Positions 7,678 through 16,480 of a stretch of 64,000 bases of DNA are shown here, piece after piece. The DNA lies in NCBI RefSeq assembly GCF_900187295.1, contig NZ_LT906473.1, forward strand, positions 2,170,001 through 2,234,000, read 5' to 3'. The notes beneath the pieces were generated by a model that saw only the letters and a program-made list of their open reading frames with translations, ran no database searches and was not told where the DNA came from. The position numbers and the translations under genes are program-made. This DNA is from Corynebacterium cystitidis (GTDB lineage: Bacteria; Actinomycetota; Actinomycetes; Mycobacteriales; Mycobacteriaceae). Every line of letters begins with the position of its first letter. Positions within the stretch are counted from its first letter, which is position 1.

Positions 7678-9326
7678 CACTTATTCAGCCTCTCGGCCAG
7701 TGCGCGGCGGGTGACGCGCGTCGTGCGCGCCTCGATCACGGTGATGGGTGCGGGCGCTTCGTCGACAGCCATCAGGTGCTCGAGTAGTTCACGCAAGGTA
7801 TCGGCGCGCAAGTAGTCCACGCCGTAGCCTTTGGCAAGCGCCTCAATATTGGCATGGTGTGGGGTGCCAAAACCACGCTCGAACGCGCTGCGCACCGCAT
7901 CCCCGCCCACCTCCAACGTTTCGAAGATGCCACCACCATCGTCGTTAGCTACCACAATGGTGAGGTTGCCGGGCCGTGGCTCATCAGGCCCGATGAGCAA
8001 GCCGTTCACATCATGCAGGAAAGTCAGATCCCCCATCAGCGCGACAGTACGTGGGGCGCGGATCTCGTCAGGGTGCAGGGCTTGGGTTGCCAACGCCACG
8101 CCCACAGCTTGGGACACGGTCCCGTCAATCCCGGCAGCACCGCGGGCCGAATAGGTGGACACACCATCGAAAGGTAGACCCACGAGGCTCGCATCACGCA
8201 CAGGATTTGAGCTACCCAGCACCAGCGAGTCGCCCACACCCAACGTGTCAGCCACAGCAGCGGCCACATGCAGGCCGGTGAAGCCGAAGGAATCGTCGGC
8301 AAGCGCGTCGCGAACGGTCTGCGCACCCACGTCACCTGCCGCTTCGCACACTTTCAGCCAAGTATCGCTAGGCTGCCCGGTCACCTTGACACGGGTGCCG
8401 CGGCGGTCCGGCTGCCCGGTGAACGTCTCAGTACGAGACAGCCCAATGACCTCCACAGCGGGGTCAGCCAGCAGCGCCATCACGTCGCGGTGCAGCGTGG
8501 GATGGCCCACCACCACGACCTGCTCCGGTTTAGTGCTTGCCGCGAAATCACCGCCATCGTGGCTGATCGCCACCGTACTTTGCGCAAAAAAGCGCGCGGC
8601 AAGCGGATGCACCTGGTGAAACGGGGTCGGCGCGGTGGGTTCAGCGATCGTCGGCACGTGCTCCAGACCAGGCACTTCCCACGCCTCATCGCCGGCGATC
8701 ACGAGGGTATCTTTGTCCAGGTCAACCCCAATTTCGCCGTGGTCAACGCGTTCGCTTATCGACGACATCCTACCGGGCCCCACCCTGCGAGGCTGACCCT
8801 GAGCTTCGGGCAAGTGATCCGGTACCAGCGGGGTGTTTAGGGCGACGTTGATGTGGATCTGGCCGGCAGAAAAATCCAGGTCGGCCACTTCCGTGGCGTC
8901 GGCCGCGCTAGCTGTGCCAGCCACCTGTTGGGTGGCGGCGTAGCGGCCGAAAATGCCGTCTTGCCAAATCGTTTGCGAGGCCCCGGTGCCCAGCAAACGC
9001 TTAGGGCGATCAGCACTGACAATCACCAGCGGCGTGTGCGACATGTGTGCCTCCACAACGGCGGGCAAGCAGTTCGCCACTGCAGTACCACTGGTGGTGA
9101 CCACCGCCACGTGGCGACGCTGCACCCGCGCGATACCCAGGGCAGTGAAGGCGGCGCAGCGCTCGTCGATACGCACATGCACAGTGATGTCCCGGCGTGC
9201 CAGCAACGCATACACCAGCGGCGAGTTGCGCGACCCGGGGCTGATCACCACGTCGGTGACGTGCTCAGCCAGCGTGCGGGCGACAGCGGTGGCCAGTACG
9301 AGCGATTCAGGCTGCGATTCAGACAT
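7677..9326 (-). CDS. menD: SEPHCHC synthase MenD (menaquinone synthesis)
   Basis: 2-succinyl-5-enolpyruvyl-6-hydroxy-3-cyclohexene-1-carboxylate synthase, a thiamine-diphosphate enzyme joining isochorismate and 2-oxoglutarate. Visible: SPGSRNSPL near the N-terminus, DERCAAFTALG with the cofactor-activating Glu, TSGTAVAN, then in the C-terminal domain SARGAAGIDGTVSQA, GDLTFLHDVNGL and VVANDDGGGIFE for metal and diphosphate binding. I chose the ATG at 9326 (MSESQPES) because the family begins about here; 23 further upstream codons are open but basic and unconserved in character. Cofactors are ThDP and Mg2+; the protein is cytoplasmic. Confidence 0.93.
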   Translation of the reverse strand: MSESQPESLVLATAVARTLAEHVTDVVISPGSRNSPLVYALLARRDITVHVRIDERCAAFTALGIARVQRRHVAVVTTSGTAVANCLPAVVEAHMSHTPLVIVSADRPKRLLGTGASQTIWQDGIFGRYAATQQVAGTASAADATEVADLDFSAGQIHINVALNTPLVPDHLPEAQGQPRRVGPGRMSSISERVDHGEIGVDLDKDTLVIAGDEAWEVPGLEHVPTIAEPTAPTPFHQVHPLAARFFAQSTVAISHDGGDFAASTKPEQVVVVGHPTLHRDVMALLADPAVEVIGLSRTETFTGQPDRRGTRVKVTGQPSDTWLKVCEAAGDVGAQTVRDALADDSFGFTGLHVAAAVADTLGVGDSLVLGSSNPVRDASLVGLPFDGVSTYSARGAAGIDGTVSQAVGVALATQALHPDEIRAPRTVALMGDLTFLHDVNGLLIGPDEPRPGNLTIVVANDDGGGIFETLEVGGDAVRSAFERGFGTPHHANIEALAKGYGVDYLRADTLRELLEHLMAVDEAPAPITVIEARTTRVTRRALAERLNK

Positions 9327-9466
9327 GCGTTCTACTTTACTAGCACGCCTGTCGTGGGTGTCCTGCCGTGGGTGTGGAGCCCTGCGCCACCTCATCCGGA
9401 GTGCCCGCAGCCAATGCTCTTAGCCCCTGTAAGTGTCGCCCGAAGTGTCGTCCACGAATGATGCCT

Positions 9467-11296
9467 TTAGCGGTCGGTGCGGGGTTCTCGTACCCATGCG
9501 CCGATGACACCGGGGATGACTTCGGGGCCTTCACCAAGCAGGGCTTTTAGATTGCCTTCACGTTCTACGGCACTGGTTTTAATCCCACGCACAGACCCCG
9601 CCCCGTGATTACCACGGCGACCACCTGCCGCGCCGGCTGCACCACGGCCTGCGCCCATCATCCCACCAACGGGTGTACCACCATGAGCAGCGTGTGCTGA
9701 TGAACCTGCCACACCCCCAGTAGGCACGCCACTAGTCAATGGTCCCCTGCCAAGGCCTCCGGCACCGGAACCGGCGCCGGACGGTGGTTTACCTCCACCG
9801 GCGTGTGGCACAGCCGACGAACCACCGCCAGAACCACCGACTCCACCACCAGCGCGCCCACCACTATCGGTGCCGACGACGGTTCGACCGCCGATACCGG
9901 TGGTCAAGGGGCGAACCCCAGAACCTGGCCCGCTTCCCGGCCGTACTACCCCTGCTGCACCCGGTGCACCCACACCCGCACCTGGGCCGGTTGTTCCCAG
10001 GCGTGTGCCAGGCCGGGTGTGCGCCATAGCAGTCCCAGAAGGAGGCAACGGCCCAAACTGACCGGCAGCAGGAGTTGTCGCAGCTGTAGTCGCAGGTGGC
10101 GTTGGTGATGCAAGTGCACCAGAATGCGCCCCCGGGTGAAGTGGTGGTGGCAACACAGGCGCAGCAGCCGAAGCTGCAGCCGTAGAAGTCGGCACATGCC
10201 CGGCCATCACCGCATCTAACGTGTCAGCCCCGCTGCGCTGAAACTCAGCAGCAAGTTCCTGCGGATCACGCATCCGTGCCGCCTCCCCCATCCCATAATG
10301 CTCCATCGCCTCTTGAACAACCGCAGGCAACGCGGTATCTTCCCACACCGGCAGCGACCTACCAGGATGTCGGCCACTTGGTGTAACTTCTCCTGCCGAA
10401 CCACCATGGGGATCATCCATCGGTGGTAATAACTGGCCAACACTGGGCAACGCCGGGCCCAAAGTAGTCGTCATCGCAGGCGGAAACGACTCGAGATACG
10501 ACTGCTCAATCGTGCGCGCCAACACAGGACTTGTCGCATTCGCCAGCCCATAGACATAAGCAACCTGGGCCGCCTGCTGCGCCTGAGCCTGGCCTGCTGT
10601 TGCCAAACTCGTGGTATTAGTGGCCAAGCTATCCGCATTTGATGCAAACGTATACCCCGTCGACTGGATCGTGCGGATCGTAGCCATCGCCAACTGGATC
10701 GCTTCAGTCTCAGCCGAGCTCTCCAGATCGCCCAGTACTTCATCAAGACTATCGGCAGCAGAACGGACTTTTGATGCCAGACTCGTCCAGTCACCAGCCA
10801 TCGAGGATGGAACACCGTGATTCGTACTCGCGAACTGCCCCGCCAAAACCACAAGTGACGGTGGGCGAACAACCACAGGGGGGACCACCACCAACGGTTG
10901 GGTATCCGTGTTGGTGATACTGCCAACAGGGATATCAGCAAGTGGCGAACTGGTCAACCCCCGCATACCAAGCTGAGCACCTACAGAAACACTATGCTGA
11001 TACGCCTCCAGCGCGGCAGCAAACGCCTCATCCCCATTGACCACATCAGCAACATTGCGGCGTAACGTCGTTGCAGCATTAACAAACCGATCAGTAAACG
11101 CCGTCATTGACTCTTGCTTGTTGGTCGACAAAAAGGTGGAATGCATTTGACCCACCTCTGACAACCCCGACACCGAAGAATAGCTTATGGTTAGAAAACT
11201 TTCCTCGCTGTCTGTGGTACCAACTGGAAATTGCCCGGATGTCTCGAGTTTCTGTGCGGCGGCCAAGACCTCCACTGGATCAAAGTTCAGCATCAT
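9467..11296 (-). CDS. Long Ala/Gly/Pro-rich PPE-like (type VII secretion-associated) protein
   Basis: A 609-residue protein. Residues 1-260 are helical and Ala/Ser/Thr-rich, resembling the WXG100/PPE-type helical hairpins of ESX-secreted proteins. Residues about 290-560 are low-complexity Gly/Pro/Ala with many GAGxG and PTPPATT runs. The last 50 residues are ordered again (GIKTSAVEREGNLKALLGEG, then PGVIGAWVREP), a tail I associate with actinobacterial PPE-domain proteins. No classical signal peptide is visible. Two ATGs (11296 and 11293) follow a GAGGGGG motif; the second has the better spacing. Neighbouring DUF3558-type lipoprotein genes fit a cell-surface island. The PPE assignment rests on resemblance only. 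Confidence 0.55.
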   Translation of the reverse strand: MMLNFDPVEVLAAAQKLETSGQFPVGTTDSEESFLTISYSSVSGLSEVGQMHSTFLSTNKQESMTAFTDRFVNAATTLRRNVADVVNGDEAFAAALEAYQHSVSVGAQLGMRGLTSSPLADIPVGSITNTDTQPLVVVPPVVVRPPSLVVLAGQFASTNHGVPSSMAGDWTSLASKVRSAADSLDEVLGDLESSAETEAIQLAMATIRTIQSTGYTFASNADSLATNTTSLATAGQAQAQQAAQVAYVYGLANATSPVLARTIEQSYLESFPPAMTTTLGPALPSVGQLLPPMDDPHGGSAGEVTPSGRHPGRSLPVWEDTALPAVVQEAMEHYGMGEAARMRDPQELAAEFQRSGADTLDAVMAGHVPTSTAAASAAAPVLPPPLHPGAHSGALASPTPPATTAATTPAAGQFGPLPPSGTAMAHTRPGTRLGTTGPGAGVGAPGAAGVVRPGSGPGSGVRPLTTGIGGRTVVGTDSGGRAGGGVGGSGGGSSAVPHAGGGKPPSGAGSGAGGLGRGPLTSGVPTGGVAGSSAHAAHGGTPVGGMMGAGRGAAGAAGGRRGNHGAGSVRGIKTSAVEREGNLKALLGEGPEVIPGVIGAWVREPRTDR

Positions 11297-11325
11297 ATCC
11301 CCCTCGTTAAATGTGATTTATGTGA

Positions 11326-11982
11326 TTATTGTGTGAATGATTCAAGTAACTGCAGTGCACTTGCACATGCTTGTTCTTTCGGTGTGCCGTAATAGTCACC
11401 GTTAGCGACAACGCCTATTGTTCCGCGTTCAGTTTCAATCCCAATACGGCATGTCTGTGGACCCGCTTCTGGCATGGTATAAGCGAAAACACCGTCTAAG
11501 ATGTCGGATTCCATCTCGTAGTCAAAGACCCCACCATCAATATGTTCCTGCTTTGTCGCCATGTTTCCATATACCGTGAAAACAACCTTCGGGTGTTGCG
11601 GACCCGCGATGAAAGAGCACCCTAAAAACGTTCCGCCTCCTACAGATATGGTGATTCCGTCTGTGGTGAAGCCTCGCTCCTCAATCTCTTCCACCGAGAT
11701 CTCCTGACACGGATCAAACACATCCGGATACAATTCGTCCGGATCGAACGGGCCGATCTGAATCGTGCCGGAATCGAAATGGAACGCATCAGCTTTCGGC
11801 GCCACCGGCGGTGATGTTTTAACCACGTCATCAGCACCGGCTTCTGTTCCAGCACTGTGTTCTGTCGTCGCCTCCTGTCCGGCCACAGTGGACCTATCAG
11901 GCTCACCTATGACAGCAGAACACCCCGACAAAACACCAGAACATCCGACACATACAGCAATAACTGTCGTAGCAATAGTCAT
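11326..11982 (-). CDS. DUF3558-type lipoprotein, intact copy 1
   Basis: A 218-residue lipoprotein. The ATG at 11982 is preceded by GGAGGACC and starts a signal peptide (MTIATTVIAVCVGCSGVLSG) with a lipobox LSGC; the open frame extends 60 codons further upstream but those look non-coding. The mature part has a polar linker and then the DUF3558-like core: FDPCQEIS, IEERGF, LGCSFIAG, and a C-terminal CRIGIETERG followed by ACASALQLLESF. Conserved cysteines probably pair outside the membrane. It is the first of three tandem copies (see 12120-14223 and 14351-14616), each with the same upstream region. Confidence 0.78.
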   Translation of the reverse strand: MTIATTVIAVCVGCSGVLSGCSAVIGEPDRSTVAGQEATTEHSAGTEAGADDVVKTSPPVAPKADAFHFDSGTIQIGPFDPDELYPDVFDPCQEISVEEIEERGFTTDGITISVGGGTFLGCSFIAGPQHPKVVFTVYGNMATKQEHIDGGVFDYEMESDILDGVFAYTMPEAGPQTCRIGIETERGTIGVVANGDYYGTPKEQACASALQLLESFTQ

Positions 11983-12409
11983 CCGTTGCAATAGGTCCTC
12001 CCCCGAGTTGAAACACCAACGCCCACCATACTGCCACACCCGCCACCACCACGCAGCACGTGAACAAAACAACACAAGAATAAGCCTCACCAGCTCTGTG
12101 TGATTCTGTTGATATGTGATTATTGTGTGAATGATTCCAGTAACTGCAGTGCACTTGCACATGCTTGTTCTTTCGGTGTGCGGTAATAGTCACCGTTAGC
12201 GATGACTCCGATGGTTCCGCGTTCGGTTTCGATCCCAATACGGCACATACGTGGGCCGTCAGTCTCCATGACGTACTCGAACACACCGTCCAAGACGTCG
12301 GATTCCACCTCATGGGAATACACCCCACCATCAATATGGTCTTGCTTGCTTGCTAGGTTTCCATACACAGTGAAGACAATTTTCGGGTGTTGCGGACCCG
12401 CGATGAAAG

Positions 12410-12417
12410 TACACCCC
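12410..12417. repeat. Target-site duplication, left copy
   Basis: TACACCCC, duplicated at 13854-13861 on the other side of the insertion sequence. Eight bases is the size expected for IS256-family transposition. Confidence 0.88.
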
Positions 12418-13853
12418 GATGGTGTCAGATGGTTTGTGTGTGGGATACCGATCCTGCATGAGGAGATGAACCACAATGACGACTATGACGCGACGTGATC
12501 CAGAGGATAAAGCTCGGATTGATGCTATTGAGGAGAAACTGCTTGCCAATCCTGAGGTAGCTAAAATCATCAAGGAGCTTGCAACCTCTACTACGGATGC
12601 CAATGAACTGGTCAGGGGCATGCTGCAAGCCTCGCTATCGGCAGCATTGCAGGCGGAAATGGATGTCCACCTCGGCTATCAGTCTGGTGACAGGGCAGCC
12701 AAAAACGCTGCTCGGGCTGATAACCACCGCAATGGCAGCTATCCAAAGACCGTGGATTCTAACTATGGGCCTGTCACCATTGATGTGCCCCGTGATCGGC
12801 AGGGGACGTTTGTTCCGACGATGGTGCCTAAAGGAGTACGTCGCCTGACCGATGTCGATGACATGATCGTTAGTTTGTATGCCGGTGGGATGACCATCCG
12901 TGATATCCAACACCACCTAGCCACAGCCTTGAAGATCGATGTGTCGCATGAGACGATCTCTGCGGTTACTGATGCAGTGCTCGACGAAGTACTGCAGTGG
13001 CAAAGCCGCCAGCTAGATGAGTTCTACCCCGTGGTGTTCCTCGATGCACTGCGTATCAAAGTCCGTGATGGTGGGCGAGTGGTCAACAAGTCTGCTTATC
13101 TGGCTATCGGGGTGGATATGGACGGTATTAAGCACATCCTGGGTATTTGGATTGCCAAAGAAGAAGGAGCCTCGTTCTGGGCACAGGTCTGTTCCCACCT
13201 GGCTAACCGGGGTGTTAAAGACGTTTTCATCGTGTGCTGTGATGGGTTGAAAGGCCTGCCAGAAGCAGTCGAAGCGACCTGGCCGAACTCGATGGTTCAA
13301 ACCTGTATCGTCCACCTGATCAGGGCAGCCAACCGGTGGGTTGCGTACGGGGACCGTAAAGCAGTATCAGCGGCTTTAAAGCAGATCTACACCGCTGCTG
13401 ATGAGGACCAGGCAGCGCAAGCGTTAGAACACTTTGCTGCAACTGAGCTGGGGCAGAAATATCCGCAATCAGTGAAAGTGTGGCGCGATGCGTGGGATCG
13501 GTTTATACCGTTTCTACAGTTCCCGCCAGCAGCGAGGAAGGTGATCTACACGACGAATTCGATTGAATCGTTTAACAATCAACTACGTAAAGCCACCCGT
13601 AATAGGGTGCAGTTCACTAACGATGAATCCGCAGTCAAGACGCTGTGGTTGATGATCTGCAATATCGAAGATCGCCGTGCCGCCAAACGAGCCAAAGAAG
13701 GCAAAAAGGTTGCTGCCACAGCCGGACGCCTCATAGAAGGTGCACGCGTGGCAGGGTGGAAACAAGCCATCAACCAAATGTCCGTAGCCTACCCCGACCG
13801 CTTCCAAAACTACCTATAAAATCAACCCCACACACAAACAACTTGACACCCTC
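12418..13853 (+). mobile_element. IS256-family insertion sequence (1436 bp)
   Basis: Terminal inverted repeats: left end GATGGTGTCAGATGGTTTGT and right end (reverse strand) GAGGGTGTCAAGTTGTTTGT, continuing with similarity for about 28 bp. It is flanked by 8-bp direct target duplications TACACCCC at 12410-12417 and 13854-13861. It carries one full-length transposase gene and has split a lipoprotein gene in the opposite orientation. Intact ends and ORF suggest it can still move. Confidence 0.92.
12476..13819 (+). CDS. IS256-family transposase
   Basis: A 447-residue DDE transposase of the IS256 (mutator-like) family. Visible are the RNGSYPKTV-type N-terminal motif, IDVPRDR, the first catalytic Asp in VFLDALRIKVRD, the second in CDGLKGLPEA, the CxxH-like segment TCIVHLIR, and the catalytic Glu in YTTNSIESFNNQLRK. 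The full length matches active family members. AGGAG stands upstream of the ATG. It lies within the inverted repeats of the element and reads against the interrupted gene. Confidence 0.95.
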   Translation: MTTMTRRDPEDKARIDAIEEKLLANPEVAKIIKELATSTTDANELVRGMLQASLSAALQAEMDVHLGYQSGDRAAKNAARADNHRNGSYPKTVDSNYGPVTIDVPRDRQGTFVPTMVPKGVRRLTDVDDMIVSLYAGGMTIRDIQHHLATALKIDVSHETISAVTDAVLDEVLQWQSRQLDEFYPVVFLDALRIKVRDGGRVVNKSAYLAIGVDMDGIKHILGIWIAKEEGASFWAQVCSHLANRGVKDVFIVCCDGLKGLPEAVEATWPNSMVQTCIVHLIRAANRWVAYGDRKAVSAALKQIYTAADEDQAAQALEHFAATELGQKYPQSVKVWRDAWDRFIPFLQFPPAARKVIYTTNSIESFNNQLRKATRNRVQFTNDESAVKTLWLMICNIEDRRAAKRAKEGKKVAATAGRLIEGARVAGWKQAINQMSVAYPDRFQNYL

Positions 13854-13861
13854 TACACCCC
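13854..13861. repeat. Target-site duplication, right copy
   Basis: TACACCCC, identical to 12410-12417. Deleting one copy with the element restores the lipoprotein reading frame. Confidence 0.88.
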
Positions 13862-14350
13862 AAAAGTGAGCCCGACCCTTCTGACATGGTGATTCCGTTT
13901 GTGGTGAAGCCTCGCTCCTCGATCTCTTCCCTCGTGATCTCCTGACACGGATCAAACACGTCAGGATACAACTCATCAGGATCAAACGGGCCGATCTGAA
14001 TCGTGCCGGAATCAAAATGGAACGCATCAGCCTTCTGCGCCACAGGCTGCGATGTTTCAACCACGTCATCAGCACCGGCTTCTGTCCCAGCACCGTGTTC
14101 TGTCGTCGCCTCCTGCCCGGCCACAGTGGACCTATCAGGCTCACCCAGCACACTAGAACACCCCGCGACCAACACACCAGAACATCCGACACACACAGCA
14201 ATAACTGTCGTAGCAATAGTCATCCGTTGCACTGGATCCTCCCCCGAGTTGAAACACCAACGCCCACCATCCTGCCACACCCGCCACCACCACGCAGAAC
14301 ATCAACCAGCAACATAAGAGTAGTCCCCCAGCTACGTGTGATTCGGGTTA

Positions 14351-14616
14351 AGCGTGATTCTTGTGAAAAAGAATCAACTACCAAGGCTGTAGTGTGACCC
14401 TAAAAACCACGATGAGTCTTGGGAACGCAGCTTTCAAGCAGAAAAGTACAACCGAGAAAAAGTACAAAGAAGAAGTAAGCCACTTAGGAACGACATGGTG
14501 ATCCCATCTGTGGTGATTCCGTCTATGGTGAAAACTCGCTCCTCGATTTCTCCAACCGCGTTTGCTTCATCCGCGTCATCACCAGCATAAGCGACGGTGT
14601 CATAACTACCCGCCAC
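14351..14616 (-). pseudogene. Decayed third copy of the DUF3558-type lipoprotein gene
   Basis: On the minus strand this stretch still reads EIEERVFTIDGITTDGITMS and a following LCTF, recognisable as the IEERGFTTDGI...LGCSF core of copies 1 and 2, with an internal duplication of the DGIT segment. At 14351-14395 the sequence GTGATTCTTGTGAAAAAGAA parallels the conserved 3' end of the other copies. No start, signal peptide or full frame remains. It shows that the array once had three units. Confidence 0.6.
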
Positions 14617-14622
14617 ACGGCA

Positions 14623-15240
14623 CTACTGGAAGGCAGACTCCAGATCATTCAGGAAACCATCAAGCCAATCCTGCGCGTCTTGCGCACCATCGGATACCTC
14701 AGGCGGGACAGTAGTTGGGATATCGCTGGGCCACTCAGTAGGAATCTGCGGATTGCCCTGGTCATCGCGCGGAATAATCTGCGTTGGAATCAGCGGGGCA
14801 TCCTCTGTTGTAGTCGTGGTTTCCGTCTGAGTCACCGTCACCGGTGGTGGCGGAGGCTCATTCGCTTCATGCGCAGCCGACCGCCACATCAAAAACATCA
14901 CAATGCCAGCCAACACCGCCAACGCCAGCAAAATACCAAGCACCATCATCCCGGTATGTGTCTTCTTCTTTGGCTCACCATACGCAGGGTCATAATACTG
15001 CTGGTCATCGGGGCGGTAGGGTTCCTCGTACGGCTCATAACGCTGGTCATATCCGCTGCCGTAGCCACTATCGTAGTCGTGACCGGGATCTGTATAGCGC
15101 GGATTAAATTGCGTATGGCCTGGATCGTTACCTTGTTGCTGCTGCGGGAACTGCTGGCGCGGACGGCTCTCACCGGTTGCGCCACCGTCGCCGCCCGCAC
15201 CGCGTCCCGGAACCCCAAACTGCCGTGTCTGATCATCCAT
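14623..15240 (-). CDS. Single-pass membrane protein with Gln/Tyr/Asp-rich cytoplasmic domain
   Basis: A 205-residue protein. The ATG at 15240 (MDDQTRQFG) is chosen; open codons further upstream overlap menC and look spurious. Residues 1-95 are a disordered Gln/Tyr/Asp/Pro-rich segment with repeats of the type DxGYGSGYDQRYEPYEE. One transmembrane helix follows (MMVLGILLALAVLAGIVMF), then an external Thr/Pro-rich linker (TQTETTTTTE) and a short acidic helix ending in DWLDGFLNDLESAF. It starts 11 bp after the menC stop and is probably cotranscribed with menC. Function unknown; a cell-envelope role is likely from topology. Confidence 0.65.
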   Translation of the reverse strand: MDDQTRQFGVPGRGAGGDGGATGESRPRQQFPQQQQGNDPGHTQFNPRYTDPGHDYDSGYGSGYDQRYEPYEEPYRPDDQQYYDPAYGEPKKKTHTGMMVLGILLALAVLAGIVMFLMWRSAAHEANEPPPPPVTVTQTETTTTTEDAPLIPTQIIPRDDQGNPQIPTEWPSDIPTTVPPEVSDGAQDAQDWLDGFLNDLESAFQ

Positions 15241-15250
15241 GCCCGCTACC

Positions 15251-16231
15251 TTACCGCCCCGATGCCATGTTTCCTGGAAGATCCCCGGCAGACAGCTGTG
15301 CATGCGCATCCGCCACCCGCTGAAACCACCAATCCTTCCGGTTCGGTGCAGCCCGCAGCTCATGCAGCCGCGCCGGGTCCGGCACAGGTGCACAGATGGC
15401 CAGGTGGCCGTCGATAAGCTCCCCCGGCTCAACCACATCCTCAACGAACAGGCGCTGCGTGGCAAGACCAGCCGCGCGCGAACCCGCCACCTTCGCCGCC
15501 ACCAAACCCGCATGAATCCCCACCGCAGTATCCAAGGCGCTCGCCACCGTCAACGACAAATCCAGCGCGCGCGAAATCTCCACCAACCTGCGCACCCCAC
15601 CCAAAGGGGCCACCTTCACCACAGCAACATCGGCCGCCTGATACTCGGCAACGCGAAACGGGTCGCTGGCTTTCCGGATCGACTCATCAGCCGCAATCGG
15701 CGTATCGGTAAGCCCCCGCAGCCGCGCCAACTCCTCCACAGTGGCACACGGCTGCTCAATATATTCCAGATCCCCCAACGCGCCAGCCGCCTCAACTGCC
15801 TGCTCAACAGTCCAACCCCGGTTCGCATCCACCCGGATCACAGCTTCCGGCATGGCCTCGCGCACAGCGTTGACGCGCGCGATGTCGTCGGCAAGCGACT
15901 GCCCAGCCTCCGCCACCTTCACCTTAAACGTGCGAACCCCCGGGTAGCGCGCCATAATCTCCGGCACACGCCCCGCCTCAACCGCCGGGATCGTGCCATT
16001 GACCTCCACCGAGCCGCGGGCCTCCGGCAACCCCACGAACGCCGCCTCCAACCCGGCCGCCAGCCACGCGCTAGCCTCGCGCGCCCCGTACTCCAGGAAA
16101 GGGGAAAACTCGCCCCAGCCCTCAGGGCCATCGATGAGCAGCGCTTCACGACGATCCACCCCACGGAACCGCACCGCCATCGGCAGGCTAACCACGTGGG
16201 CGCGTTCAAGGATCTCATCAACCGTAACCAT
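15251..16231 (-). CDS. menC: o-Succinylbenzoate synthase MenC
   Basis: A 326-residue enolase-superfamily enzyme that dehydrates SHCHC to o-succinylbenzoate in menaquinone synthesis. Visible: FSPFLEY near the N-terminus (capping domain), the catalytic KVKV lysine segment, metal ligands in DANRGW, EQP and ADES, and the second lysine in VVKVAPLGG. Length and motif order fit the actinobacterial MenC form. It is divergent from menB, from which it is separated by 249 bp with a small tandem repeat. Confidence 0.93.
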   Translation of the reverse strand: MVTVDEILERAHVVSLPMAVRFRGVDRREALLIDGPEGWGEFSPFLEYGAREASAWLAAGLEAAFVGLPEARGSVEVNGTIPAVEAGRVPEIMARYPGVRTFKVKVAEAGQSLADDIARVNAVREAMPEAVIRVDANRGWTVEQAVEAAGALGDLEYIEQPCATVEELARLRGLTDTPIAADESIRKASDPFRVAEYQAADVAVVKVAPLGGVRRLVEISRALDLSLTVASALDTAVGIHAGLVAAKVAGSRAAGLATQRLFVEDVVEPGELIDGHLAICAPVPDPARLHELRAAPNRKDWWFQRVADAHAQLSAGDLPGNMASGR

Positions 16232-16425
16232 GCGGCGATTCTACGACCACAAACCGTTGATCGGAAGAATGTCCACCCCGTCCGCCTTTTTGCCTCAACC
16301 AGAACTGGCCGGGCATTCATACAGGCCAGAGCGTTTCGCTGCAATTCACACCGCCGGCGGGGGCACCCGAAACGCCTTGCCGTATAGAAGGTGTACGCCA
16401 CGCGGGCGTCGGCACGCTCCCGGCC

Positions 16426-16467
16426 CGCTCTCGGCCTGCGTCGGAACGCTCTCGGCCTGCGCCGGAT
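16426..16467. repeat. Tandem 21-bp repeat in the menC-menB intergenic region
   Basis: Two near-identical 21-bp units (16426-16446 and 16447-16467) based on CGCTCTCGGCCTGCG, ending 13 bp before the menB start. They lie in the divergent promoter region of menC and menB, in a GC-rich stretch, and may affect menB expression. Confidence 0.55.
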
Positions 16468-16480
16468 AGACTTGGGCGCT

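Larger units (their letters stand above)
12120..14223 (-). pseudogene. DUF3558-type lipoprotein copy 2, split by an IS256-family insertion
   Basis: The 5' part (14223 down to 13854) encodes the signal peptide, lipobox and the core up to LLGC; the 3' part (12417 down to 12120) encodes TFIAGPQHPK to the same C-terminus as copy 1. Removing the element and one 8-bp target copy restores one open frame reading LLGCTFIAGP and a protein of 219 residues, against 218 in copy 1. There is no other damage, so the insertion looks recent. Copy 1 and copy 2, with their upstream regions, are a tandem duplication of roughly 800 bp. Confidence 0.88.

Noticed and set aside
15239..16387. 382-codon plus-strand frame over menC
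   Set aside because: The MenC catalytic motifs are all on the minus strand; the plus frame is Arg/His/Pro-rich with no domain.
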